Shown piece by piece: positions 1 to 8,791 of a stretch of 64,000 nucleotides of DNA (the stretch's first letter is position 1; each line of letters begins with the position of its first letter). The DNA is taken from NCBI GenBank assembly GCA_948442615.1, contig CAOJSG010000002.1, positions 20,289 through 84,288 on the forward strand, in the 5' to 3' direction. The notes under the pieces are model-generated. The model did no database searches. It had not been told where the DNA came from and worked only from the letters and a program-made list of their open reading frames with translations. The stretch is from an uncultured Alistipes sp. Lineage in GTDB: Bacteria; Bacteroidota; Bacteroidia; Bacteroidales; Rikenellaceae. The position numbers were made by a program, and so were the translations under genes.

Positions 1-252
1 ATCGGTGTGGACGCGGAAACCACGCATTCCGTTGCCGATATCACCAGACTTCCGCGTGCGATTCGCCGAGTATTGTATATGAAGACTTACGAATGCGAAT
101 TGCCGTTGAAGCATCCGAAGTATATACAGGCAGATTATGCTTATTGGAAGAAGGCGCAAACCCTTCTTAGGGGCAACTGGTTCGTGAGAACGTTCCAGAT
201 ACGCAGAATCGAGGCATTGTTATACAGAATATTCCCGGCGTTAGGTAAATGA
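1..252 (+). CDS. C-terminal fragment of an unrecognised polysaccharide-locus protein
   Basis: The reading frame is open from the first base of the window and ends in TGA one base before the next gene, so only the last 83 residues of a larger protein are visible. The fragment is basic and aromatic-rich (for example YMKTYECELPLKHPKYI) and shows no membrane segment or catalytic motif I can name. Its tight spacing to the downstream acyltransferase implies the same operon and hence a role in surface-polysaccharide synthesis, but this rests on position only. The listed GTG start at base 7 is an artefact of the window edge. Confidence 0.6.
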   Translation: MGVDAETTHSVADITRLPRAIRRVLYMKTYECELPLKHPKYIQADYAYWKKAQTLLRGNWFVRTFQIRRIEALLYRIFPALGK

Positions 253-253
253 C

Positions 254-1204
254 ATGAGCAGTCCCAAAGAAAGATACATATTCATCGACATACTTAAAGG
301 CATCTCCATTCTGCTGGTAGTGTATGGGCATATTATCCCCGGATCCATCCCCTTGTTCACCGAATATGCCGGTATTTTCAGAATGCCCTTGTTCTTTTTT
401 GTAAGCGGTGTTCTGTTCAGTAATACGAGATACCAGAATAACTTTAAAGAATTTTTGTACAAGCGGTACAAAGGTTTGGTGATTCCGTTTTTCTATTTCA
501 GCATAATAGTCGCACTCGGATATTTTTTTATCGAGGATGATTACCGTGCTTTTATCTTCAAGTTGGTCACCTGGGGATGGGGCGGATATGCCTTGTGGTT
601 TATCCCCGTTTTGCTGGGGTCGCAAATCATATACTATGCCGTTTGTAAGCTGCCTCCGTATGTCCGTCTGATTTCGATCGTATCGCTGGGTATCCTGAGT
701 TTCTTGTCGAGCAGGTATATCGGTTATATACCCTATAACCTGTGCCTGTGTCTGTGCGGCGCATACTTTTTCGGTATGGGTAATCTCTGCAAAAAATATT
801 TGTCGTTCACGAAAAAGTGTACGGGCGGCATTCCGATTATAATTTTCGTGTCGGGTTTCGCAATATCGTTGATCTACTTGTTGTCGGATAGGCAACCCCA
901 GTGGTTTATCAATGACATCCCGTCTTTGGTCTTCTATGTGGCGCCTTTGGGATCGATCGCATGCCTGGCCGTGATAGCCTTGCTTATCGAGAGGGGGGGG
1001 GTATCCGTAATACACAGATTCTTCTCCGTGTGCGGCAGACAGAGCTATATCATCCTTGCATTCCATCAAATCATTTGTATGATAGCCCAACGATATGTCC
1101 CGTCGAAAATCGCGATCATGATCATGATCGTATCGCTGGCATTCCTCGTGTGGTTTATCCCTAAATATCTGCCTTGGATGTTGGGCAAGTCTAAAGCGCA
1201 ATGA
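254..1204 (+). CDS. Acyltransferase-3 family membrane protein, G9 tract
   Basis: This 316-residue multi-spanning protein belongs to the acyltransferase-3 (OafA/WecH-like) family, which moves acetyl or other acyl groups onto sugars of surface polysaccharides at the inner membrane. The N-terminus RYIFIDILKGISILLVVYGH carries the family's Arg-x10-His-like signature with the putative catalytic His at about residue 26. About ten hydrophobic segments follow, and the length is normal for the family. The gene starts 1 bp after the upstream stop and overlaps wzx by 4 bp (ATGA). A run of nine G (993-1001, codons about 247-250) keeps the frame open here; gain or loss of one G would shift it, which suggests phase variation of the acyl modification. 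The acyl donor and target sugar are unknown. Confidence 0.88.
   Translation: MSSPKERYIFIDILKGISILLVVYGHIIPGSIPLFTEYAGIFRMPLFFFVSGVLFSNTRYQNNFKEFLYKRYKGLVIPFFYFSIIVALGYFFIEDDYRAFIFKLVTWGWGGYALWFIPVLLGSQIIYYAVCKLPPYVRLISIVSLGILSFLSSRYIGYIPYNLCLCLCGAYFFGMGNLCKKYLSFTKKCTGGIPIIIFVSGFAISLIYLLSDRQPQWFINDIPSLVFYVAPLGSIACLAVIALLIERGGVSVIHRFFSVCGRQSYIILAFHQIICMIAQRYVPSKIAIMIMIVSLAFLVWFIPKYLPWMLGKSKAQ
993..1001 (+). repeat. G9 homopolymer tract in acyltransferase gene
   Basis: Nine consecutive G bases lie within the coding sequence (AGG GGG GGG GTA). Tracts of this length are typical slipped-strand mispairing sites, and the present length gives the full-length frame. Confidence 0.9.
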
Positions 1205-2700
1205 ATCAGATTAGAACGGGTGCAATAATATCCTATGTGGCGTTGTTCCTCAACATCGTCATAGGATTGTTGTATATTCCATGGATGATAAACACGATAG
1301 GCAAAGCGGATTACGGACTTTATACGCTCGCGATGTCCGTTATTTCGCTTTTCGTCTTCGACTTCGGATTGGGCAGCGCCATCACTCGTTTCGTGTCCAA
1401 GTTCCTGGCCGAGGGCAGACAGGACAAGGTCGACTGTCTTTTAGGCATGGTTTTCAAATTATACCTTCTGGTCGATTTGGTCATCCTGCTCGGTCTTGCC
1501 GTCATCTATTTCTTTCTGCCTTCGATCTACCATGGTCTGACTCCGGAAGAGATGGCGAACTTTAGGATCGTGTACATCATCGCCTCCATGTTCTCCGTCA
1601 TTTCTTTTCCTTTTATTCCGCTGAACGGCATCATTACCTCATACGAGAAGTTCATCCAGCTCAAATCCTGCGATCTGATCCACAAGCTGATTATAGTCGG
1701 ATTGATGACCGCCTGTTTGCTTTTGGGCGGAGGCCTGTTCTCGCTCGTTATCGTAAACTCCGTTGCGGGTATTATTATTATCGTTTTGAAATTATGCGTG
1801 CTGGGCAGGGTGCGAATCGCCGCTATCCAGTGGCGTTACTGGGATAAAGCACTGCTTCGCACCGTATTCGGTTTCTCTGTGTGGGTGACGGTGATACAAC
1901 TCGCTCAGCGTTGCATATTCAATATCGCGCCGTCCATTCTTGCCGTATTTGCCACATCCACCGCTATCACGATACTTGGTATCGCGATTTGCCTCGAAGG
2001 TTACACATTCAGTTTCGCCAGCGCCATCAACGGAATGTTCCTTCCGAGAGTATCGCGTATGATCGCCAATAATGATCGTGATGAAATCCTGAAACTGATG
2101 ATCCGCATCGGCCGAATTCAGATTTATATTATTGGTCTGATGTGCGTCGGGTTCATTTGCGTCGGGCGTGAATTTATCCGGATATGGCTGGGCGATGGGT
2201 ACGAAGAGGTGTATGCCTGTGCACTGCTCATCATCCTTCCTTCATTCTTGCAGCTCCCGCAGGAGATCGGCAGTACGACTGTCGTTGCCGAAGGAAAAGT
2301 CAAGCTACAGGCATACGCATTCATGATCATGGCTGCCCTGAATCTGGCGTTCGCCTATCCTCTCACAAAATTCTGGGGAGTGCAGGGGCTGTGCACCTCC
2401 ATTATGATAGCCTATGTGGTTAGGACGATTCTCATGGACGTAATCTTTTACCGTGAGGTGCACATTAATGTATATCGGTTTTTCCGCGAGTCGTACTTGC
2501 GCATACTGCCGTCTTTAGTTATCGCGACGGCAGCGTCTCTTTTGATAAATATGTTCATTCATTACGAAGGGTTGGCCGGCTTTATTGCCAAGAGCATCGC
2601 GTGTGTTCTCGTCTATGCCGCTTCTGTATGGTGTATAGCGATGAATGCCGATGAAAAACAGTTGTTTGCCGCACCGGTAAAACGAATATTTATAAGGTAG
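1201..2700 (+). CDS. Polysaccharide flippase (Wzx-like)
   Basis: This 499-residue protein, hydrophobic throughout with about 12-14 predicted membrane helices, is a Wzx-type flippase of the MOP superfamily. It would flip undecaprenyl-linked repeat units to the periplasmic face. The N-terminal pattern of a helix, then YIPWMINTIGKADYGLYTLA, then FDFGLGSAITRFVSK is characteristic of polysaccharide biosynthesis exporters (PF01943). It overlaps the preceding acyltransferase by 4 bp and is followed 4 bp later by the EpsG/Wzy-like gene, so the locus uses a Wzx/Wzy-dependent route. The substrate cannot be read from sequence. Confidence 0.92.
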   Translation: MNQIRTGAIISYVALFLNIVIGLLYIPWMINTIGKADYGLYTLAMSVISLFVFDFGLGSAITRFVSKFLAEGRQDKVDCLLGMVFKLYLLVDLVILLGLAVIYFFLPSIYHGLTPEEMANFRIVYIIASMFSVISFPFIPLNGIITSYEKFIQLKSCDLIHKLIIVGLMTACLLLGGGLFSLVIVNSVAGIIIIVLKLCVLGRVRIAAIQWRYWDKALLRTVFGFSVWVTVIQLAQRCIFNIAPSILAVFATSTAITILGIAICLEGYTFSFASAINGMFLPRVSRMIANNDRDEILKLMIRIGRIQIYIIGLMCVGFICVGREFIRIWLGDGYEEVYACALLIILPSFLQLPQEIGSTTVVAEGKVKLQAYAFMIMAALNLAFAYPLTKFWGVQGLCTSIMIAYVVRTILMDVIFYREVHINVYRFFRESYLRILPSLVIATAASLLINMFIHYEGLAGFIAKSIACVLVYAASVWCIAMNADEKQLFAAPVKRIFIR

Positions 2701-2704
2701 GAAG

Positions 2705-3811
2705 ATGTGGTTGCAATTATTCTTGATGGCCTTGGCTTATTTGGTAATGACAACTTACCAGAGGCGGGGCGATACTTCGGTTAGCCGGCATAGATACGTT
2801 ACATTCTTAATATGGGTTCTCGTCCTGCAATCGGCTCTGCGCCATCTCGATGTCGGTGTCGATACAGCCAGTTACTGCCGTGATTTTGAATATACGCGGG
2901 ATTTCAGAACATGGGACGTTATCTGGCAGAACTTCTATGACGTATATGTTCAGGGAGAAGGCAAAGATGCCGGCTATTGGCTGTTGATGAAAGCGTTCAG
3001 TACCGTATGTCCTTCTTTCAGAATATATCTGTTTTGTGTAGCCATCTGCTTTTTCGTCCCATTTTACAGGTTGGTGGAGAAAAAACTCACCTCGCTGAAA
3101 CAATTGTACATGTCCTTTTGCGTGTACCAGGTGATGTTCTACAGTTTCTTCTCGATTACAGGAATAAGACAGACAATAGCCACTATCGCCACATTTTATT
3201 GCGTTAAGTTCATAGAAGAAAGAAAACTATGGAAATTCGTCGCAGTATTGGTCCTCGCCGGCTTTATCCATAAATCCGTATTCTTGTTCCTCCCGTTCTA
3301 TTTCATATTGAAGTATGCTAACAGTCGGGTCGTATTGCTCGGTTCATTGTGTTCGCTTCCGTTCGTATTTGGAGTGGCTCGCCAATTGGCTACGTTTATG
3401 GTCGATATTTCGGGTGCCGAGACATACAGAATGTATGCGGAATCCGAAATGGAGACAGGTGGCGCCGCGAACTTTCTGGTATTCATGGTTGCCGCGGCGG
3501 TAATGACCCTTATCGCTAAATACAAGAATCCGGACAAGGTGTCAGACCTGCTGACATGCGCAATGGCATTGGCTGTATTTTTTACCCCTATGATGTGGGT
3601 AGATACCTCATTGATGCGGGTAATCCAATATTATTCCATTTTTACCGTAATTGCGATACCGTTGTCGATTGATTGTATCAGCTCGAATCCGGAAACGAGA
3701 AGGCAGTTGTACATTGTCCTAATCGTCGTATTCTTGTTGACTACGATCCGGCACAATTATGATTATGCATTCTTCTGGGAGGAGATGCAACTTGAACAAC
3801 AATATCTGTAA
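2705..3811 (+). CDS. EpsG/Wzy-like polysaccharide polymerase
   Basis: This is a 368-residue integral membrane protein with about ten hydrophobic segments. The stretch SALRHLDVGVDTASYCRDF matches the EpsG-family pattern (R..VG.DT..Y) seen in putative O-antigen and capsule polymerases of Firmicutes and Bacteroidetes. It sits directly after the flippase and 2 bp before a glycosyltransferase, the expected place for a Wzy polymerase that joins repeat units in the periplasm. The family is highly divergent, so polymerase function is inferred from membrane topology, motif and context. Confidence 0.82.
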   Translation: MWLQLFLMALAYLVMTTYQRRGDTSVSRHRYVTFLIWVLVLQSALRHLDVGVDTASYCRDFEYTRDFRTWDVIWQNFYDVYVQGEGKDAGYWLLMKAFSTVCPSFRIYLFCVAICFFVPFYRLVEKKLTSLKQLYMSFCVYQVMFYSFFSITGIRQTIATIATFYCVKFIEERKLWKFVAVLVLAGFIHKSVFLFLPFYFILKYANSRVVLLGSLCSLPFVFGVARQLATFMVDISGAETYRMYAESEMETGGAANFLVFMVAAAVMTLIAKYKNPDKVSDLLTCAMALAVFFTPMMWVDTSLMRVIQYYSIFTVIAIPLSIDCISSNPETRRQLYIVLIVVFLLTTIRHNYDYAFFWEEMQLEQQYL

Positions 3812-3813
3812 AT

Positions 3814-5049
3814 ATGCGGCTCTCTCAAATTAACGTAAATTACGGCTTCGGCAGTACGGGTATAATCGTCAAGGATCTGCAGACGTTGTGCAAACACGAG
3901 GGGATAGATTGCGAGGTCGTATTTTCCGAAGCGCGAGAAGATGTGCTTTCCGATACATACCATATGGGCAACGTTGTCAGTAACAAACTGCATGCGTTAT
4001 TGTCCCGTATCAGCGGCAAGCAAGGGTATTTTTCGAAGATCTCCACCTGGCTGCTCCTGCGCCATTACGATAGCTACAAGCCGGATATTATCCACCTGCA
4101 CAATCTTCACAGTTGCTACATCAGTTTGCCGATGATACTGAAGTATGCAGCTCGAAAGCATATCGCCGTAGTGGCGACCCAACACGACTGCTGGCTCTAC
4201 ACCGGAGGATGTTGCCACTACACCAGCACCGATTGTTTCAAGTGGAAGGAAGCGTGCGGCGACTGCCCTGCCCGCAGATCGGTCAATGCGCTCCTGTTCG
4301 ACGGGACAAAACGGATGCTCGCAGACCGGTACCGCCTGTTCGGCGGTATCAGGAACCTTACGGCCGTCGGCGTTTCCCGGTGGATCGCGGACGAAGCCCG
4401 GCAGTCGGTCTTCAAGAATGCGAATTGCATTGCGATTCATAACGGGATAGATACCGAGTTTTTCCGTCCTGTACGCAAAGAAGAGTTCGCGGGGTTCGAG
4501 CGTCTAAGAAGTTTAAGGGCATTGAAAGAAACGAATCCCGGCATATTCCTTATTCTCGCACCGTCCAACAAATGGTTCCTGGATATCAATCGAGAGACGT
4601 TCGAACACTTTGCCTGCCGCATGACGGAGGACATGCGTATGATATTCATTGGCAATGGCGTTGATAAGAGCCGTTTGACCGACAAGATGATCGATGTCGG
4701 GTTCGTTTCGTCCCGCGAGGAGATACGCGCCATTTACAATATGGTCGATGTTATGGTCAACTGCACACGCGAGGAGTCTCTCTCGCTGCTCAATGTCGAG
4801 GTACAAGCCTGCGGTACCCCTGTCGTCACCTATTCCAATACCGGCGTAAAGGAGACCGTTGACGGCAAGTGCGGCTTTGCGGTAGAGAACGGAAACCCGG
4901 CGGCCGCATGGAATGCTATGTCGCAGATTAAGGAGCGGGGAAAAGCCGAATATTCGGACGCTTGCCGGCAATGGGTGAGGAAGGAGTTTGACAAGGATAC
5001 CAATTACAAGAAATATATCGAATTATACAAGTCGATAAGTCGATCGTAA
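3814..5049 (+). CDS. Glycosyltransferase, GT4-like
   Basis: This 411-residue GT-B fold enzyme probably transfers a sugar from a nucleotide donor to the growing lipid-linked repeat unit in the cytoplasm. The N-terminal half has NVNYGFGSTGIIVKDL and HLHNLHSCYI, followed by a Cys-rich segment (DCWLYTGGCCHY...CGDCPAR) common in Bacteroidetes capsule glycosyltransferases. The C-terminal half has the GT4 acceptor/donor signature EESLSLLNVEVQACGTPVV with the E-x7-E spacing. It starts 2 bp after the polymerase stop. A 164-bp spacer follows. The sugar specificity is unknown. Confidence 0.88.
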   Translation: MRLSQINVNYGFGSTGIIVKDLQTLCKHEGIDCEVVFSEAREDVLSDTYHMGNVVSNKLHALLSRISGKQGYFSKISTWLLLRHYDSYKPDIIHLHNLHSCYISLPMILKYAARKHIAVVATQHDCWLYTGGCCHYTSTDCFKWKEACGDCPARRSVNALLFDGTKRMLADRYRLFGGIRNLTAVGVSRWIADEARQSVFKNANCIAIHNGIDTEFFRPVRKEEFAGFERLRSLRALKETNPGIFLILAPSNKWFLDINRETFEHFACRMTEDMRMIFIGNGVDKSRLTDKMIDVGFVSSREEIRAIYNMVDVMVNCTREESLSLLNVEVQACGTPVVTYSNTGVKETVDGKCGFAVENGNPAAAWNAMSQIKERGKAEYSDACRQWVRKEFDKDTNYKKYIELYKSISRS

Positions 5050-5213
5050 GATTCAATTTATGCTCGGCGGCATCGAGGATCCGATATCGGGGACTACCCA
5101 TATCGCTGTCATGATCCCGGTTGCAGCGATTGCAGCGGCCGATCTCTCGAGTTCGACATGGTTGCGCAAGGAGACATAAGAAAAAATAGTTTCCAACATA
5201 TACTATTATCAAC

Positions 5214-6278
5214 ATGGTAAAAGATAAGATTTCGATCATTGTTCCTGTTTATAATGTGGAACCATTTCTCCGCGAAAGCCTGGATAGTCTGGTTAATCAG
5301 ACCTACAGGAATATCGAGATTATCGGCATTAATGACGGCAGTCCCGATCATTGTTTGGATATTCTTAAAGAATATGCGGCGAAAGATGACCGCATCGTAA
5401 TTCTCGACAAGAAGAACGAAGGCGTTGCAGCCGCCCGTAATGACGCAATGAAAGTCGCTACCGGCGAATACTTCATGTTTGCCGATGGGGATGACTGGCT
5501 CGAGTTGAACGCCTGCGAACGTTTGATGCAGGTAATGAAAGAGCATAATCCGGACGTCATTATGTTCTCGTATTTCCGCGAGTATGCCGACAAAACTTTG
5601 ACTAAGGACAATATTTTTCCTAAGGATTTCATCATCTTTGATGAGAATGAGTGTCGTCAGCTCCACCGCCGTCATGCGGGTGCCATCGGCGAAGAACTGC
5701 GTCATCCGGAGAACTTCGATGCCATCTGTTCTCTCTGCACCAAGCTGTTCAAGGGCGACATCATTCGCGAACATAGCGAGATTCGTTATATCGACAACAA
5801 GATCATCGGCACATACGGCGACGGCCTGATGAATATGTTCTACTATAAGTATGTTAACAAGGCCGTCTTTATCGGCGACCATCTGTATCACTATCGCAAG
5901 ACGAACGAGAACTCCGTCGTAACTGCATACAAGAAGGATTTCCAGAAGCGTTGGAATAACCAGTTCGACATCATTCAGCAGTATATAGACGAGAACCACC
6001 TCGGCGACGATTTCAGGGAAGGTCTTCGTAACCGTATTGCAGTCAGTTCAATGGGACTCGGATTCAATGCAATCCACGCGAAGACGAATTTCCGGAGCAA
6101 GTACAAAGAGCTTAAGGCCGTTCTCTACGACAAGCGTTATCACGAGGCCGTGAAGGGCATAGAGTTACGTTTGATGCCTCTGCACTGGAAGATCTTCTAT
6201 AGTGCATGCCGCTATAAGATGGTATTGATGTATTATTTCCTTTCTTGTGCGATACGTTATTTGAGAAGTAAGAAATGA
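5214..6278 (+). CDS. Glycosyltransferase family 2
   Basis: This is a 354-residue GT-A enzyme. The N-terminus ISIIVPVYNVEPFLRESLDSL is the classic GT2 start, IIGINDGSPDHCLDIL is the nucleotide-binding strand, and FADGDDWLE supplies the DxD metal-binding motif near residue 100. The remaining half is the variable acceptor-binding region. It would add a sugar to the repeat unit on undecaprenyl phosphate. It overlaps the next acyltransferase by 4 bp, so the pair is probably co-translated. A 164-bp spacer upstream may hold its own promoter, but I see no clear TAnnTTTG box. Confidence 0.92.
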   Translation: MVKDKISIIVPVYNVEPFLRESLDSLVNQTYRNIEIIGINDGSPDHCLDILKEYAAKDDRIVILDKKNEGVAAARNDAMKVATGEYFMFADGDDWLELNACERLMQVMKEHNPDVIMFSYFREYADKTLTKDNIFPKDFIIFDENECRQLHRRHAGAIGEELRHPENFDAICSLCTKLFKGDIIREHSEIRYIDNKIIGTYGDGLMNMFYYKYVNKAVFIGDHLYHYRKTNENSVVTAYKKDFQKRWNNQFDIIQQYIDENHLGDDFREGLRNRIAVSSMGLGFNAIHAKTNFRSKYKELKAVLYDKRYHEAVKGIELRLMPLHWKIFYSACRYKMVLMYYFLSCAIRYLRSKK

Positions 6279-7282
6279 AACCGAATCAAAGAAATTTATC
6301 CTTTGACCTGTTGAGAGCCGTGGGTCTTTTGTGTATTATATTGGCCCATGTAAATCCACCCGATTGGCTCTTGCAGCTTAGGTGTTTTGATGTGGTAATG
6401 ATGGTTTGCATATCGACCGTATCCTATACCGAATACTCAAAGCCCAAACCGTATTTGCGATATTTGACAGGACGCATAAAGAGGCTGCTGCTTCCTGCGT
6501 GGGAATATATTCTGTTGTTAGGCGTTGTATTTTACGTAATAGCATTGATGACGGGAACCTCTACACCATATCCTTTGAAGACACTGGTGATAGGTATATT
6601 CACGCTCAGTAGTGTCGGGTACCTGTGGATAATTCGTGTATTCTTATATAACGCATTCATAAACCCATTTATACCAAAGATAGCTAAAATTAATAGGGGG
6701 GGTGCTTGTTTGATAATTCTTTACGCGTTGTACTCCGTTGTTCGGGATTTTTGCATGGACAGCAGCGTCCCGCATTTGGCAACTCTCTCCGAGGCATCTT
6801 TCCTTGATTTTTGGTCTTACGGATTAATTGCGGTCGCGGCTTATCTGCTTTATCATCTAAAAACGAAGAGTCTTATCTATGTTATTGGAGGCATTGCCTT
6901 TGCGTTGATTGCAATAGTTTGTATTGATGGCGGCTTCATCCCCAATACATTCAAATATCCGCCTGCATTGCAGTATGTATTATGGGGGTTGCTGGTAGTG
7001 AGTTCGTCATTCCTCCTTACAAGGTTGTATCCTATAAGGAAGTTGCCCGCATTTTTGACATTTATCTCTGCAAATTCGATGTGGGTGTATTTCTGGCATC
7101 TCATACCTGTAAATTTCATTGCGCATTACAGGAGTATGTGCCCGCAACTGCTTGTGGATTCATGGTGGATGAAATGGATTTCGATCGTGCTTTTTGCTAC
7201 GTCCGTGACATACATCCAGAATATGATAGTAATATATTTAAAACGAATAAAACATAAAGTTTTAAGTTATGCAAGAAATTAA
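6275..7282 (+). CDS. Acyltransferase-3 family membrane protein, G7 tract
   Basis: This 335-residue multi-pass protein has the acyltransferase-3 start RNLSFDLLRAVGLLCIILAH; the candidate catalytic His is about residue 25. About ten hydrophobic helices follow. It is noticeably AT-richer than the flanking glycosyltransferase and dehydrogenase genes, which suggests separate acquisition. It overlaps the upstream GT2 gene by 4 bp and the downstream dehydrogenase by 14 bp. A run of seven G (6696-6702, near codon 141) resembles the G9 tracts in the two sister acyltransferases but is shorter and so probably less mutable. Role: O-acylation of the surface polysaccharide. Confidence 0.86.
   Translation: MKPNQRNLSFDLLRAVGLLCIILAHVNPPDWLLQLRCFDVVMMVCISTVSYTEYSKPKPYLRYLTGRIKRLLLPAWEYILLLGVVFYVIALMTGTSTPYPLKTLVIGIFTLSSVGYLWIIRVFLYNAFINPFIPKIAKINRGGACLIILYALYSVVRDFCMDSSVPHLATLSEASFLDFWSYGLIAVAAYLLYHLKTKSLIYVIGGIAFALIAIVCIDGGFIPNTFKYPPALQYVLWGLLVVSSSFLLTRLYPIRKLPAFLTFISANSMWVYFWHLIPVNFIAHYRSMCPQLLVDSWWMKWISIVLFATSVTYIQNMIVIYLKRIKHKVLSYARN
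6696..6702 (+). repeat. G7 homopolymer tract in acyltransferase gene
   Basis: Seven G bases in the frame AGG GGG GGT. This is shorter than the nine-base tracts in the sister genes and may be a decayed or nascent contingency tract. Confidence 0.75.
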
Positions 7283-8537
7283 AATTTGCGTAATCGGTCT
7301 TGGTTACGTAGGCTTGCCCTTGGCGCGCCTTTTCTCGACAAAGTACAAGACGGTCGGCTTCGACATGAACCAGAAGCGCTGTGAGGCTCTTATGGGTGGC
7401 CACGATGCGACGCTTGAGGTCTCTGACGAACTCTTGCAGGATGCCATCGACAACCATGGCTTCAGATGTACTTCAAACCTCGAGGAGGTAAAGGATTGCA
7501 ACTTCTACGTTGTCGCTGTCCCCACTCCCGTCGATTCGGATAATCGTCCGGATCTGAGACCTCTTTGGGGCGCATCCGAGACTGTCGGCAAGGTCATCGG
7601 CAAGGGCGATATCGTGGTTTACGAGTCGACCGTTTACCCGGGTGTTACCGAGGAGGAGTGCCTTCCTGTAGTCGAGCGTGTGTCCGGCCTCAAGTTCAAT
7701 GAGGACTTCTTTGCTGGTTACTCTCCCGAGCGTATCAATCCGGGCGACAAGGAGCATACCGTAGAGAAGATCAAAAAGGTTACTTCTGGTTCTACGCCGG
7801 AGATTGCAGACATCGTGGATGGCGTTTATAATTCGGTTTTGATAAATGGTACCCACAAGGCTCCGTCGATGAAGGTCGCCGAGGCTTCGAAGATCATCGA
7901 GAACAGCCAGCGCGACGTTAACATCGCCTTCATGAACGAGCTTGCCAAGATCTTCAATGCGATGGGGATCGATACCAACGACGTGATCGAGGCCGCTTCC
8001 ACGAAGTGGAACTTCATCAAGCTGAAGCCCGGTCTCGTAGGCGGTCACTGCATTTCGGTCGATCCGTACTACCTCATTCAGAAGGCTCAGGTTTATGGCG
8101 TGCTTCCCCGCATCATGTCGTCAGCCCGCCGTCTCAATGACGGCATGGGCGCATATGTCGCCAACCAGACCATTAAGTGCATGAACAAAAAGGGCGTGAT
8201 GGTCAAGGATGCGAAGATCCTTATCCTGGGTATCACCTTCAAAGAGAATTGTCCGGATCTGCGCAATTCGAAAATCGTGGACATTTACACGACCCTCGAG
8301 GAGTATACCTCCAACATTTCCGTTTACGATCCTTGGGCTGATTCGGCGGTCGTTAAGCACGAGTACGGGATCGATGTCACGAACACGCTTCCCGCCGAGA
8401 AGTTCGATGCCGTTATCCTCGGTGTCGCCCACAAGCAGTTCCTGGAGCTCGACGTGCGTTCGCTGGTTCGGGACGGCGGTGTGATTTACGATGTCAAAGG
8501 GCTCCTGCCCCGAGCTATTGTTGACGGACGTCTCTAA
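7269..8537 (+). CDS. UDP-N-acetylhexosamine 6-dehydrogenase (TviB/WbpO-like)
   Basis: This 422-residue nucleotide-sugar dehydrogenase oxidises a UDP-HexNAc (probably UDP-GalNAc or UDP-GlcNAc) at C6 with two NAD to give the uronate. The Rossmann start is KICVIGLGYVGLPLARLFS, the middle has FAGYSPERINPGD, and the catalytic Cys lies in GGHCISVDPYYL at about residue 261. The C-terminal UDP-binding domain has ITFKENCPDLRNSK. Length and motifs fit the WbpA/WbpO/TviB branch rather than UDP-glucose dehydrogenase. It overlaps the upstream acyltransferase by 14 bp. It implies a HexNAc-uronic acid in the polysaccharide, which could be the acceptor for the amide-forming ATP-grasp enzyme downstream. Confidence 0.92.
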   Translation: MQEIKICVIGLGYVGLPLARLFSTKYKTVGFDMNQKRCEALMGGHDATLEVSDELLQDAIDNHGFRCTSNLEEVKDCNFYVVAVPTPVDSDNRPDLRPLWGASETVGKVIGKGDIVVYESTVYPGVTEEECLPVVERVSGLKFNEDFFAGYSPERINPGDKEHTVEKIKKVTSGSTPEIADIVDGVYNSVLINGTHKAPSMKVAEASKIIENSQRDVNIAFMNELAKIFNAMGIDTNDVIEAASTKWNFIKLKPGLVGGHCISVDPYYLIQKAQVYGVLPRIMSSARRLNDGMGAYVANQTIKCMNKKGVMVKDAKILILGITFKENCPDLRNSKIVDIYTTLEEYTSNISVYDPWADSAVVKHEYGIDVTNTLPAEKFDAVILGVAHKQFLELDVRSLVRDGGVIYDVKGLLPRAIVDGRL

Positions 8538-8791
8538 AATTAAGGTCAGGCAGCTCTGCAAGTAGTCATCCGCAAGCCTGTTTGGGGCTTGACGGAATGA
8601 TGTGGTGCGATACCACGGGCTGCTGCAAAACGGGATCATGAAGGCAGGGTTCTACGTTTAGCTTGCTATTCACGGGCGCATAGGGCACTTGCTATATGGA
8701 ATGATTCCTTTTCGGCACTTTGGCATATCTTATTTGATTCGTCTATGTTGCTGTGATTCATAGGTTGGAAACGAAAATAACATAAATATAT

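Noticed and set aside
5190-8770. GTTTCCAAC near 5190 and its complement GTTGGAAAC near 8763 as a possible invertible-segment boundary
   Set aside because: A nine-base match over 3.6 kb is expected by chance, and no recombinase gene is nearby.
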